Below, piece after piece: positions 42,760-51,091 of a stretch of 64,000 nt of DNA. A model generated the notes under the pieces. That model was not told the origin of the DNA. It made no database searches and was given only the letters and a program-made list of their open reading frames with translations. The stretch is from Caballeronia jiangsuensis (lineage in GTDB: Bacteria > Pseudomonadota > Gammaproteobacteria > Burkholderiales > Burkholderiaceae), in the NCBI GenBank assembly GCA_000648925.1, contig JFHF01000035.1, positions 33,367 through 97,366 on the forward strand, written 5' to 3'. The translations under genes and the position numbers were made by a program. Numbering within the stretch: the stretch's first letter is position 1; each line of letters opens with the position of its first letter.

Positions 42760-43863
42760 ATGCTTTCTCCGACATCGACGTCACACAGGCGCGGCCGTTT
42801 CGCGCGCTTCTTCCACTCGATCGCGTCGCCGTACTTCCGCTACCGGCACGCGAACATGATCCACGCGGTGCGCGTCGGAATCGCGATGGCGGTGTCGATC
42901 GCGGTCACGACCGGCATCGACATGCCGCATGGCGTGTGGGCGTCGGTATCGGTGCTGGTGGTGATCGGCGGATTGCAGCACTACGGCAACATCCGCAAGA
43001 AGGCGGGCGAGCGCGCGATCGGCACGATGCTCGGCGCGTTGTTCGGGCTCACGCTCATCCTCGCGCAGATGCTCACCGGCTCCGCGATGGTGTTCTTCGT
43101 GCTGATGTGCGTGATCGCGGGCGGCTGCGCCTACTATGCGATCGGCAAGGCCGGCTATGTCGCGTTGCTCACGGCGATCACCATGGTCATCGTCTCGGGC
43201 CACGGCGATCTGCCGCTGACCACCGGCTTATGGCGCACGGCCAATGTGATGATCGGCGTCGTCATCGCGCTCGCGCTCTCGTTCGTGTTGCCGCAATACG
43301 CGACGTATTCCTGGCGCTATCGGCTCGCGGACAATCTGCGCGAGTGCGCGAAGCTGTACGGCGCCTTGCTCGACGGCACGCCGCTTCACGCGGAGGACAC
43401 CGCGCGGCGCTTCTATACGATGAGCCAGCGGCTCGTGCAGTCGCGCGGGCTGATGGAATCGGTCGCGAAGGAAACCGATGTGCCGATGGCGCGGCTCGAA
43501 GAGATCCAGCGGCTGCATCGCTCGATTCTCGCGGCGCTGGAAATGCTGGTGATGTCGATGCCGGAAGTCGTGAGCGCGACGCCCAGCCGTTTCGCGATCG
43601 CGTGTTCGCCGGGCGAATATGCGGTGCGTCAGCAGCTTCTGCAGATGGCCCGCGCGTTGCGCTTCGGGCGCGTGGGCTTGCTGTACCGCGCGGTGGATGC
43701 GCCGGCTGTGCCGCCATGCGCCGACGACGATGCGAACATGTCGACGCAGGGCATGCACTGGCTCGCGATGCGCTTCGTGGAGCAGGTGGACCGGCTGCGG
43801 CTGCGGCTGTCGGAGATCGAGCGGCAGTGGAATATCGAAGGCGCGCGGCCGCTCAATCCCTGA
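42760..43863 (+). CDS. FUSC family inner-membrane protein
   Basis: 367 residues. Six hydrophobic helices lie between about 27 and 180 (HAVRVGIAMAVSIAVTTGIDMPHGVWASVSVLVVIGGLQHYGNIRKKAGERAIGTMLGALFGLTLILAQ and on), followed by a cytoplasmic helical domain of about 185 residues. The motif HYGNIRKKAGERAIGTMLGA is the FUSC (YccS/AaeB/PET-type) signature loop. Members export aromatic acids or modify the envelope; small half-size forms like this are uncharacterised. The start was set at MLSPTSTS, since the frame before it crosses the preceding terminator. It stands alone between that terminator and a convergent VOC gene. Confidence 0.85.
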   Translation: MLSPTSTSHRRGRFARFFHSIASPYFRYRHANMIHAVRVGIAMAVSIAVTTGIDMPHGVWASVSVLVVIGGLQHYGNIRKKAGERAIGTMLGALFGLTLILAQMLTGSAMVFFVLMCVIAGGCAYYAIGKAGYVALLTAITMVIVSGHGDLPLTTGLWRTANVMIGVVIALALSFVLPQYATYSWRYRLADNLRECAKLYGALLDGTPLHAEDTARRFYTMSQRLVQSRGLMESVAKETDVPMARLEEIQRLHRSILAALEMLVMSMPEVVSATPSRFAIACSPGEYAVRQQLLQMARALRFGRVGLLYRAVDAPAVPPCADDDANMSTQGMHWLAMRFVEQVDRLRLRLSEIERQWNIEGARPLNP

Positions 43864-43882
43864 TGTGACGAAGCGATGAAAC

Positions 43883-44311
43883 TCAGGCCGGCTGCGCTTC
43901 GCCCTCGTGCACCACGTTGATGAGCCAGGGCACGCCGAAACGATCCGTCAGCATGCCGAAGCCTTGCGTCCAGAACGTGGATTGCCACGGCGTCAGGATA
44001 TTGCCGCCTTCGGCGAGCATCTTGAAGATGCGCTCGCCGGATTGCGCGTCGCCCGCGGCGATCGAGAGCGTGAAGCCCGAGTATTCCTTGCGCGGCTGAT
44101 CGTAGCGGCCGTCCGAAACCATGATCGCGTTCTGCCCGACAAAAAACACCGCGTGCATGATCTTGTCCTGCCAGTCGGGCGGTGCGTTGCCGCCGTCCGG
44201 CACGTCGCGAAAGCGAACCAGCGTGGCGATCTGCGCGCCGAATGCGGCCTGATAGAGTTCGAGCGCCGCTGCGCAATCGCCGTTATAGAAAAGGTACGTA
44301 TCCAGTTGCAT
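43883..44311 (-). CDS. PhnB-like VOC family protein
   Basis: 142 residues. The pattern TYLFYNGDCAAALELYQAAFGAQI at the start, IMHAVFFVGQNAIMVSD in the middle, and MLAEGGNILTPWQSTFWTQGFGMLTDRFGVPWLINV at the end is the PhnB (YjdN) type of vicinal-oxygen-chelate protein, sometimes labelled 3-demethylubiquinone methyltransferase-like. No catalytic activity is established. Cytosolic, single domain, full length. It converges with the FUSC gene and is followed closely by no minus-strand partner. Confidence 0.88.
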   Translation of the reverse strand: MQLDTYLFYNGDCAAALELYQAAFGAQIATLVRFRDVPDGGNAPPDWQDKIMHAVFFVGQNAIMVSDGRYDQPRKEYSGFTLSIAAGDAQSGERIFKMLAEGGNILTPWQSTFWTQGFGMLTDRFGVPWLINVVHEGEAQPA

Positions 44312-44427
44312 GACCAGAAACTCCGTGCATTTGAAGCGGACATGCCGCCGAAGCCCGGAAGTCTATTGCAACGATGTCCGACGCCGACTCGGAAATAGTC
44401 AAATTAGGTCAAGATGCGGCGAAATAG

Positions 44428-44469
44428 AAAAAACCGCGGATCGCACCAATGTTCCGGCGCGATCCGCGG
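44428..44469 (-). terminator. Transaldolase terminator
   Basis: 11-bp stem CCGCGGATCGC with GCGATCCGCGG, 14-nt loop, followed on the minus strand by six T. It is 20 bases past the tal stop. Confidence 0.92.
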
Positions 44470-44488
44470 CTTTCGTGTCAGGCATGCG

Positions 44489-45442
44489 TCACTGAAGCGC
44501 GGTGATCAGCTTCTCCAGCTTGATCGCATCGGCGGCAAACGCGCGGATGCCTTCCGCGAGCTTTTCGGTCGCCATTGCGTCGTCGTTGACGAGGAAGCGG
44601 AAGGTCGGCTCGTCGACGGCGATCTTCTCCACGTTTTCGTTCTTCACCGCTTCCGGCGAGAGCTTGCGTTCGACCGTATCGTTGCTGTCGGCGAGTTTCT
44701 TCAGGAGATCGGGGCTGATCGTCAGCAGGTCGCAGCCGGCGAGCTCGGTGATCTGGCTCACCGTGCGGAAGCTCGCGCCCATGACCTCGGTCTTGTAGCC
44801 GAACTTCTTGTAGTACGAGTAGATGCGCCGCACCGACTGCACGCCGGGATCGTTCGCGCCGCCGTTTTTCACTTCGTCCCATTCCGCGCCGGCGGACTTC
44901 TTGTACCAGTCGTAAATGCGGCCGACGAACGGAGAGATCAGTTGCGCGCCCGCTTCGGCGGCGGCCACGGCCTGCGCGAGCGAGAACAACAGCGTCATGT
45001 TGCAGTGGATGCCTTCCTTCTGCAGCACTTCGGCCGCGCGGATGCCTTCCCACGTCGATGCAAGCTTGATGAGCACGCGCTTGCGGTCGACGCCCGCGTT
45101 CTCATACAGCTTGATGATTTCGCGGCCCTTGTCGATCGAAGCCTTGGTGTCGAACGAAAGGCGCGCATCGACTTCGGTCGAAACGCGGCCCGGAACGATC
45201 TTCAGAATCTCGGTGCCAAACGCGACGAGCAGATTGTCGATGATCTGCGGCATCGGCTTCTTCGCGTGCTCCTTGACGGTATTTTCGAGCAGCGGCTTGT
45301 AATCGTCTTTCTGGACGGCCTTCAGGATCAGCGACGGATTCGTGGTCGCGTCCTGCGGCTTGAACTGGATGAATTGCTGGAAGTCGCCCGTGTCGGCGAC
45401 GACGGTCGTGTATTGCTTGAGCTGGTCGAGAGCGGATGTCAT
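44489..45442 (-). CDS. tal: Transaldolase
   Basis: 317 residues, the full length of the TalB subfamily. The Schiff-base lysine is Lys126 in RVLIKLASTWEG, with DATTNPSLILKA near the N-terminus and CNMTLLFSLAQAVAAAEAGAQLISPFVGRIYDWYKK as the phosphate-binding region. It transfers a dihydroxyacetone unit between sugar phosphates in the non-oxidative pentose phosphate pathway, in the cytosol. Single-gene unit with its own terminator. The next minus-strand gene upstream is 204 bases away. Confidence 0.97.
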   Translation of the reverse strand: MTSALDQLKQYTTVVADTGDFQQFIQFKPQDATTNPSLILKAVQKDDYKPLLENTVKEHAKKPMPQIIDNLLVAFGTEILKIVPGRVSTEVDARLSFDTKASIDKGREIIKLYENAGVDRKRVLIKLASTWEGIRAAEVLQKEGIHCNMTLLFSLAQAVAAAEAGAQLISPFVGRIYDWYKKSAGAEWDEVKNGGANDPGVQSVRRIYSYYKKFGYKTEVMGASFRTVSQITELAGCDLLTISPDLLKKLADSNDTVERKLSPEAVKNENVEKIAVDEPTFRFLVNDDAMATEKLAEGIRAFAADAIKLEKLITALQ

Positions 45443-45646
45443 GTCGAGTCTCAGACGCGTTGCGCCTTGTCAAATTGCGGTAACCAACCCGCGGATTGCC
45501 CATGATTGCGACGCCGTGCGGCGACTTCGTTCGCGCGGCGCGCCCCTGAATGTCATTCTCCCATTCTAGTCCCGAGCGCGGCGAGCGCGCTGATACCGTG
45601 CGCGCCGGTTTTCGACCGTGCGCAGGACTGCGCGTTCAATCGGCCT

Positions 45647-45895
45647 TCAATCCACCGCGTAGGCGAGTTCGTGCCAGCGCCGCACCGTGCCCGAGCCGAG
45701 TTGACCACGTGCAAAGCGCATTTTGCGGACCTCGTCGAGCGCGTGGGCGTCCTTCGCGGGATCCCCGCAGCTCATTTTCAGGACGACGTCCTGGACGTGC
45801 CCGGCGTCGTCGAGCAGCACGCGCACGATTGTCTTGCGTTTCTGGGCGGCGCCGGGCGGCGCGGAGCGCGCCAGCAGTTTGTCGATCAAAGCCAT
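45647..45895 (-). CDS. Small hypothetical protein, weakly TonB-C-like
   Basis: 82 residues without a signal peptide. KTIVRVLLDDAGHVQDVVLKMSCGDPAKDAHALDEVRKMRF has the beta-beta-alpha-beta rhythm of TonB C-terminal domains, where V-x-(F/L)-x-(I/L)-D-x-x-G-x-V is common, but the transmembrane and proline linker of TonB are absent. It may be a stand-alone soluble relative or simply a hypothetical protein. It lies 72 bases downstream of benE on the same strand, so it may be last on that transcript. Confidence 0.6.
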   Translation of the reverse strand: MALIDKLLARSAPPGAAQKRKTIVRVLLDDAGHVQDVVLKMSCGDPAKDAHALDEVRKMRFARGQLGSGTVRRWHELAYAVD

Positions 45896-45967
45896 GACGG
45901 AATTACAAAGTTCTGTTGCGGAAAAACCGGCCGGAAATCGGGGCCGATTCCGTCATTGTAGGCTGCG

Positions 45968-47164
45968 TCAGGATCTTCTGGCGTTGAGCACGATATGGGT
46001 CGCGACGCCCGCGATCAATCCCCAGAACGCCGAGCCGATGGAGAGCAGCGTGAGGCCCGATGCCGTCACCATGAACGTGACGAGCGCGGGTTCGCGCTGA
46101 CGCGCGTCCTGCATCGCGTTGGCGAGACCGCTCATGATCGAGCCGAAGAGCGCGAGCGCGGCCACGGACACGACCAGTTCCTTCGGAAATGCCGCGAACA
46201 GGGCGGCGATGGTCGCGCCGAACGTGCCCGCGACGAGATAGAAAATGCCGCACCAGACGGCGGCCGTGTAGCGCTTGTCGCGGTTCTCGTGCGCCTCGCG
46301 GCCGGTGCAGATCGCGGCGGTGATGGCCGCGAGATTCACGCCGTGCGAGCCGAACGGCGCGAGCACGAGCGACGCGATGCCGGTCGCCGAGATGAGCGGA
46401 GCGGAGGGCGTCGTGTAGCCGTCGGCGCGCAGGACGGCGATGCCCGGCACATTCTGCGACGCCATCGCGACGACGAAAAGCGGAATGCCGATGCTGATCG
46501 CCGCGGCGAGCGAGAACGCGGGCATCGTGAAAACCGGATGCGCGAGCGCGACGTGGAAGTGCGTGAAGTCGAGCAGCCCGAGGCCGCCCGCGATCGCGAT
46601 GCCCACGATGAGCGTGGCCGGAATCGCGTAACGCGGCACGAAGCGCTTGGCCGTGAGATACGTGAAGAACATCGCGATGACGAGCGCGGTCCGATGCTCG
46701 GCGGCGCGGAAAATCTCGATGCCGATCTCGAACAGAATGCCCGCGAGCAGGGCGGCGGCGATGCCTGTGGGGACGCGCTTCATCAGCGTGTCGAACCAGC
46801 CGGTGAGACCAACGGCGGTCAGGAGCACCGCGCAGACGATGAACGCGCCGATCGCATCGGCATAGGCGACGTTCGGCAGCGACGACACGAGCAGCGCCGC
46901 GCCCGGCGTCGACCATGCGATGACGATCGGCGAGCGATAACGCAGCGACAGCCCGATGGTGCAGACCGCCATGCCCATCGAGAGCGCCCAGATCCACGAC
47001 GAAATCTGCGCGTTCGTGAGATGCGCGGCCTGGCCCGCCTGGAACATCAGCACGAGCGAACTGGTGTAGCCGGTCATCATCGCGACGAAGCCGGCGACGA
47101 CGGTGGACAGCGAAGTGTCAAAGAGGAAGCGCGGCGCGGCGGGCGCCGGTGCGGAAGCTTTCAT
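45968..47164 (-). CDS. benE: BenE-family benzoate/H+ symporter-like transporter
   Basis: 398 residues with about 12 helices. Segments typical of BenE are AGFVAMMTGYTSSLVLMFQAGQAAHLTNAQISSWIWALSMGMAVCTIGLSLRYRSPIVIAWSTPGAALL near the N-terminus and VVAMASQNVPGIAVLRADGY, the latter characteristic of the NAT/SulP-like fold it belongs to. The family imports benzoate with protons, although most homologues have untested substrates. No benABCD catabolic genes are in the window. It starts 15 bases after the VWA gene stop, so it is probably co-transcribed with the MoxR-GNAT-VWA genes, an unexpected partnership. Confidence 0.88.
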   Translation of the reverse strand: MKASAPAPAAPRFLFDTSLSTVVAGFVAMMTGYTSSLVLMFQAGQAAHLTNAQISSWIWALSMGMAVCTIGLSLRYRSPIVIAWSTPGAALLVSSLPNVAYADAIGAFIVCAVLLTAVGLTGWFDTLMKRVPTGIAAALLAGILFEIGIEIFRAAEHRTALVIAMFFTYLTAKRFVPRYAIPATLIVGIAIAGGLGLLDFTHFHVALAHPVFTMPAFSLAAAISIGIPLFVVAMASQNVPGIAVLRADGYTTPSAPLISATGIASLVLAPFGSHGVNLAAITAAICTGREAHENRDKRYTAAVWCGIFYLVAGTFGATIAALFAAFPKELVVSVAALALFGSIMSGLANAMQDARQREPALVTFMVTASGLTLLSIGSAFWGLIAGVATHIVLNARRS

Positions 47165-47179
47165 GCGTGTTCTTTTCGG

Positions 47180-48355
47180 TTACTTCGACAGCGCGCGCAT
47201 GGCGGTTTCCAGACCGGCCATCGTGAGCGGATACATGCGATTGCCGAGCACATTGCGGATCGCGGAAATCGACTGCCGGTATTCCCATAGCCGCTCGGGC
47301 TCGGGATTGAGCCACGCGTGATGCGGGAATTGATCGGCGAGCCGGCGCAACCAGACCGCGCCGGCTTCGGCATTGTTGTATTCGACGGAGCCGCCGGGCT
47401 GCAGCACTTCGTAGGGGCTCATGGTCGCGTCGCCGACGAAGATCAGCTTGTAGTCGGGCGTGAACTTGTGCAGCACGTCGAAGGTCGGCGTGCGTTCGGC
47501 GTGACGCCGGCGATTGTGCTTCCACAGATAGTCGTACACGCAGTTGTGGAAGTAGTAGAACTCGAGATGCTTGAACTCCGCCTTCGCCGCCGAGAAGAGC
47601 TCTTCGACGCGCTTGATGTGATCGTCCATCGAGCCGCCGACATCGAGCAGCATCAGCACCTTCACGTTGTTGTGACGCTCGGGGACCATCTTGATATCGA
47701 GCCAGCCCGCATTGGCGGCGGTGCTGCGGATCGTGTCGGGCAGATCGAGTTCCTCGGCCGCGCCTTCGCGCGCGAAGCGTCGGAGTCGACGCAGCGCGAC
47801 CTTGATGTTGCGCGTGCCGATTTCGACCTGGTCGTCGTAGTCCTTGTACGCGCGCTCGTCCCACACCTTCACGGCGGTGCGATTCCCCGACGATTCCCCG
47901 CCGATGCGAATGCCTTCCGGGTTATAGCCGCCGTGTCCGAAGGGCGACGTGCCGCCCGTGCCGATCCACTTGTTGCCGCCTTCGTGACGCTCCTTCTGCT
48001 CGTCCATCAGTTCTTTCAGACGGTCCATGAGCTTGTCGAGACCGCCGAGCGCCTCGATGCGCTTCTTTTCCTCCGCGGTGAATTCGCGGTCGAGGCGCTT
48101 CTTGAGCCAGTCGAGCGGAATGTCGAAGGCTTCGTCGGGAAGCTGCGTCACGCCGTGGAAATACGCGCCGAACGCGCGATCGAACTTGTCGAAGTACTTC
48201 TCGTCCTTCACGAGCGTCATGCGCGAGAGGAAGTAGAACTCGTCGAGCGACGGTGATATCACCTGCGCCTTCAGCGCTTCGAGCAAGGTCAGATATTCCT
48301 TCACCGAGACGGGCAGCTTCGCGTCGCGCAGCGAGTAGAAAAAGTCGATCAGCAT
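47180..48355 (-). CDS. VWA-domain (CoxE-like) protein partnering a MoxR ATPase
   Basis: 391 residues. An N-terminal helical region (DFFYSLRDAKLPVSVKEYLTLLEAL, typical of the CoxE/YehP-type partners of MoxR ATPases) precedes a VWA domain at about 228-390. The metal-ion site core reads LMLLDVGGSMDD, with Asp238 and Ser242 but glycine at position 240 where DxSxS is standard. A glycine-rich linker lies at about 125-160 (GGNKWIGTGGTSPFGHGGYN). MoxR-VWA pairs act as chaperones inserting metals or maturing complexes. The MoxR gene is nearby but separated from it by a GNAT gene. No signal peptide; cytosolic. Confidence 0.9.
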   Translation of the reverse strand: MLIDFFYSLRDAKLPVSVKEYLTLLEALKAQVISPSLDEFYFLSRMTLVKDEKYFDKFDRAFGAYFHGVTQLPDEAFDIPLDWLKKRLDREFTAEEKKRIEALGGLDKLMDRLKELMDEQKERHEGGNKWIGTGGTSPFGHGGYNPEGIRIGGESSGNRTAVKVWDERAYKDYDDQVEIGTRNIKVALRRLRRFAREGAAEELDLPDTIRSTAANAGWLDIKMVPERHNNVKVLMLLDVGGSMDDHIKRVEELFSAAKAEFKHLEFYYFHNCVYDYLWKHNRRRHAERTPTFDVLHKFTPDYKLIFVGDATMSPYEVLQPGGSVEYNNAEAGAVWLRRLADQFPHHAWLNPEPERLWEYRQSISAIRNVLGNRMYPLTMAGLETAMRALSK

Positions 48356-48380
48356 GGCGCGCTCTCCATCGTGACGGGTT

Positions 48381-48971
48381 TCAGCGGTCGAGCCGGTAGT
48401 TCAGGTTGGCGCGCACCGCCGGCCATTCCGACTGGATGATCGAGAACACGACGGTGTCGCGCAGCACGCCATCGCGGCCCACCTGATGATTGCGCAGGAT
48501 GCCGTCCTGCTTCGCGCCGAGCCGCGCGATCGCGGTGCGCGACGCGTGGTTCATGAAATGCGTGCGGAACTCCACGGCGATGGCATCGAGCTTGTCGAAC
48601 GCGTGCGTCAGCAGCAGCAACTTGGCTTCGGTGTTGAGCGCGGTCTTTTGCACGCGTCTCGCGTACCACGTATGGCCGATCTCCAGCCGCCGGTTTGCTT
48701 CATCGACGTTGAAGTAGCGCGTCGAACCGACGACATCGCCCGTCTTCGCATCGATCACCGCGAACGGATGCGCGCCGAGTCGATCGCGCATGTCGAGCGC
48801 CGTGTCGATATAGCCGCGCGTCTTGTCGGGCGAGGGCACGAAGGTGTACCAGAGCTTCCACAATTCACCGTCGCTCGCTGCGGCCGTGAGGGCCGCTTCG
48901 TGTTCGCGCGTGAGCGGCACGAGCCTGACATGCTCGCCTTCCAGTGTGACGGGTTCGATCCAGCGGCTCAT
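48381..48971 (-). CDS. GNAT family N-acetyltransferase
   Basis: 196 residues of the RimJ/RimL-like GNAT subgroup (Acetyltransf_3). VTLEGEHVRLVPLTREHEAALTAAASDGELWKLWYT begins the protein; the acetyl-CoA-binding helix region is RRLEIGHTWYARRVQKTALNTEAKLLLLTHAFDKLDAIAVEFRTHFMNHASRTAIARLGAKQDGIL. Substrate unknown; relatives acetylate protein N-termini or small amines. It sits between the MoxR ATPase gene (6-base gap) and the VWA gene (25-base gap), so it is embedded in what is normally a two-gene chaperone unit. Confidence 0.9.
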   Translation of the reverse strand: MSRWIEPVTLEGEHVRLVPLTREHEAALTAAASDGELWKLWYTFVPSPDKTRGYIDTALDMRDRLGAHPFAVIDAKTGDVVGSTRYFNVDEANRRLEIGHTWYARRVQKTALNTEAKLLLLTHAFDKLDAIAVEFRTHFMNHASRTAIARLGAKQDGILRNHQVGRDGVLRDTVVFSIIQSEWPAVRANLNYRLDR

Positions 48972-48977
48972 TTCTTT

Positions 48978-49820
48978 TTAACGATGGTTGCGATTCATGA
49001 AGAGCAGACGCTCGAACAGCGCGACGTCCTGCTCGTTCTTCAGGAGCGCGCCGTGCAGCGGCGGAACGATCTGCTTCTGATCCGACGAGCGCAGCGCTTC
49101 GGGCGGAATGTCTTCGGCGAGAAGCAGCTTGAGCCAGTCGAGCAGTTCGGAAGTGGACGGCTTCTTCTTGAGGCCCGACACGCCGCGCAACTCGAAGAAG
49201 CTCTGCATGGCGGCGGCGAGCAGGTCCTGCTTGATGTTCGGGAAGTGCACCTCGACGATCGCCTTCATCGTCTCGGCATCCGGGAACTTGATGTAGTGGA
49301 AGAAGCAGCGGCGCAGGAACGCGTCCGGCAGTTCCTTCTCGTTGTTCGACGTGATGATCACGAGCGGCCGGTGCGCGGCCTTCACGAGTTCGCGCGTCTC
49401 GTACACGTAGAACTCCATGCGGTCGAGTTCGCGCAGCAAATCGTTCGGAAATTCGATATCCGCCTTGTCGATCTCGTCGATGAGGAGCACGCTCTGCCGG
49501 TCCGACTCGAACGCCTGCCACAGCACGCCCTTGACGATGTAATTGCCGATGTCCTTCACGCGCTCGTCGCCGAGTTGCGAATCGCGCAGGCGCGAGACCG
49601 CGTCGTATTCGTACAGGCCTTGCTGCGCCTTGGTCGTCGACTTGATATGCCATTGCAGGAGCGGCATGCCGAGCGCGAGCGCGACTTCCTCCGCGAGCAT
49701 GGTCTTGCCGGTGCCGGGTTCACCCTTGATGAGCAGCGGCCGTTGCAGCGTCATCGCGGCATTCACCGCGAGCTTGAGATCGTCGGTTGCGACGTATTGC
49801 GATGAGCCTTCGAAACGCAT
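48978..49820 (-). CDS. MoxR-type AAA+ ATPase
   Basis: 280 residues. Walker A GEPGTGKT (33-40), Walker B VLLIDEIDKAD (about 110), sensor-1 VIITSNNEKELPDAFLRRCFFHYIKFPD. The fold and short length fit the MoxR family, whose members work with VWA proteins to mature metalloenzymes or complexes in the cytosol. The start MRFEGSSQYVATDDL is placed where the AAA domain begins; the upstream in-frame region to 50360 has no family similarity and crosses a likely promoter on the other strand. It heads the run MoxR-GNAT-VWA-BenE. Confidence 0.92.
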   Translation of the reverse strand: MRFEGSSQYVATDDLKLAVNAAMTLQRPLLIKGEPGTGKTMLAEEVALALGMPLLQWHIKSTTKAQQGLYEYDAVSRLRDSQLGDERVKDIGNYIVKGVLWQAFESDRQSVLLIDEIDKADIEFPNDLLRELDRMEFYVYETRELVKAAHRPLVIITSNNEKELPDAFLRRCFFHYIKFPDAETMKAIVEVHFPNIKQDLLAAAMQSFFELRGVSGLKKKPSTSELLDWLKLLLAEDIPPEALRSSDQKQIVPPLHGALLKNEQDVALFERLLFMNRNHR

Positions 49821-50217
49821 GACGAAGATCCGGTTGGCAAAAAAATCCCAGTATAAGTCAGAAGAACTTTCGATATTGAGGCGCGCCGGGTATCGTTTGA
49901 GCCGCTCTATCGGCGGGTTGCCGAAGCGAGTCCGAATGCTGCGCAGCGTGCGCGCAAGCGGGCTCATCGCTTGTACAGGGGCGAATTGTCGCAGGCAAAA
50001 CGGCTGCTTTTCAGCCGATTCCCCTTGCCAGCAGGGCTTCGGCGCGGTTCGCGTGTGGACGGGGGGTAGGTCGCGCGGTACAATTAGCGCGATTTTTTTG
50101 GCCTGCGTGGCGACAAACCCTGTAGCAGCAAACAGTCCCGAGAAGGTTGTAATGCGCTCGGCGCGGGCCGCGGCCTTTTGAGCGCCGGATTTCCCCTCAA
50201 GCCAGGTTAGAAGAGCT
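49821..50217. other. Divergent intergenic region, MoxR gene and cytochrome c operon
   Basis: 397 bases between divergent genes. It contains the plus-strand promoter described separately at 50056-50084. For the MoxR side I see an A/T-rich patch near 49840-49865 but no clear -35/-10 pair. The cytochrome leader of over 120 bases shows no obvious structured element. Confidence 0.45.
50056..50084 (+). promoter_or_regulatory. Candidate promoter of the cytochrome c operon
   Basis: TGGACG, 17-bp spacer, TACAAT. The -10 and spacing are good; the -35 matches three to four consensus positions. It would give a leader of about 127 bases before the first cytochrome gene. Confidence 0.45.
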
Positions 50218-50583
50218 ATGAACAATTTCGTCGGCAAATGTGCCGTGATTGCAGCGCTGTCCGGTCTCGCCGGCTTCGCGACCGAGGCGTCGGCCGACGT
50301 CGTCGGCAACGCGAAGGCCGCAGAGGGCAAGGTCGCGATGTGCATCGGCTGCCACGGCATCCCCGGCTATCGCACCGCGTACCCCGAAGTCTACGAAGTG
50401 CCGATGCTCGGTGGCCAGAACGCGCAGTACATCGCCAATGCGCTGCACGCCTACAAGAAGGGCGACCGTCATTTCGACACGATGCGCGCCATCGCGACGA
50501 CGCTGTCGGATCAGGATATCGCCGATATCGCCGCGTACTACGCCGCGCAGACTCCCCAATCGAAGAACAATCCCGACAAGTGA
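50218..50583 (+). CDS. Periplasmic class I cytochrome c (first of a pair)
   Basis: 121 residues. Signal peptide (residues 1-26, ending ATEASA), heme motif C42-I-G-C45-H46 and a probable axial methionine, Met89 in FDTMRAIATTL. The layout KVAMCIGCHGIPGYRTAYPEVYEVPMLGGQNAQYIANALHAYKKG is of the cytochrome c4/c553-like type. It carries electrons in the periplasm, with partners unknown. A second small cytochrome gene follows 43 bases downstream with its own ribosome site, so the two are likely made together. Confidence 0.93.
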   Translation: MNNFVGKCAVIAALSGLAGFATEASADVVGNAKAAEGKVAMCIGCHGIPGYRTAYPEVYEVPMLGGQNAQYIANALHAYKKGDRHFDTMRAIATTLSDQDIADIAAYYAAQTPQSKNNPDK

Positions 50584-50626
50584 TCCGCGCGTGACACGGC
50601 AAAGCGATAAACGGGAAGGAGAATTC

Positions 50627-51004
50627 ATGAAGCCGTCCAAGGCACTTCACTCAAGCTTCAAGGCAGCATGCGCGGCAGCGGCGCTCATCGGCATGACGGT
50701 CGGCGGCGCGCACGCGGCCGACGTGAGCAACGGCAAGGCGCTCTCCGACAGCCACAACTGCGCGGCCTGCCACGGCCCCGGTCTCAACAAGCCGGTGAGC
50801 GGCGAGTATCCGCGGCTCGCGGGCCAGCATGCGACCTATATCTACTGGGCGCTGCGCCAGTATCAGATCGGCGGCAACAATCCGAACTTCGGACGCAACA
50901 ACGCCATCATGGCGGCGCAGGTGCAGAGCCTGTCGCAGAGCGATCTGAAGGATCTCGCGGCGTATATCGAATCGCTCGACGGCAGTCTCGTGCTGAAGAA
51001 GTAA
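50627..51004 (+). CDS. Periplasmic class I cytochrome c (second of a pair)
   Basis: 125 residues. Signal peptide (residues 1-30, ending GGAHAAD), heme motif C45-A-A-C48-H49, and probable ligand Met95 in NAIMAAQVQSLS. The pattern PRLAGQHATYIYWALRQYQIGGNNPNFGR resembles one half of cytochrome c4, and the preceding gene resembles the other half, so the pair could act as a split c4-type dimer. AAGGAGA lies seven bases before the ATG. A terminator follows. No oxidase or reductase subunit is adjacent. Confidence 0.92.
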   Translation: MKPSKALHSSFKAACAAAALIGMTVGGAHAADVSNGKALSDSHNCAACHGPGLNKPVSGEYPRLAGQHATYIYWALRQYQIGGNNPNFGRNNAIMAAQVQSLSQSDLKDLAAYIESLDGSLVLKK

Positions 51005-51035
51005 GCGCGCGGCTTTCGAAGATTCGTCAGCAGGC

Positions 51036-51062
51036 AACACCCCGCTTTCCGAGCGGGGTGTT
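51036..51062 (+). terminator. Terminator of the cytochrome c pair
   Basis: 11-bp stem AACACCCCGCT with AGCGGGGTGTT, 5-nt loop, then TT and a T-rich tract. Confidence 0.9.
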
Positions 51063-51091
51063 TTCATTTTGACGGCGTGTATTTCGGATGC

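Noticed and set aside
49821..50360. A 180-codon N-terminal extension of the MoxR ATPase
   Set aside because: It crosses the divergent promoter region and first cytochrome gene; the AAA domain begins at the chosen ATG.
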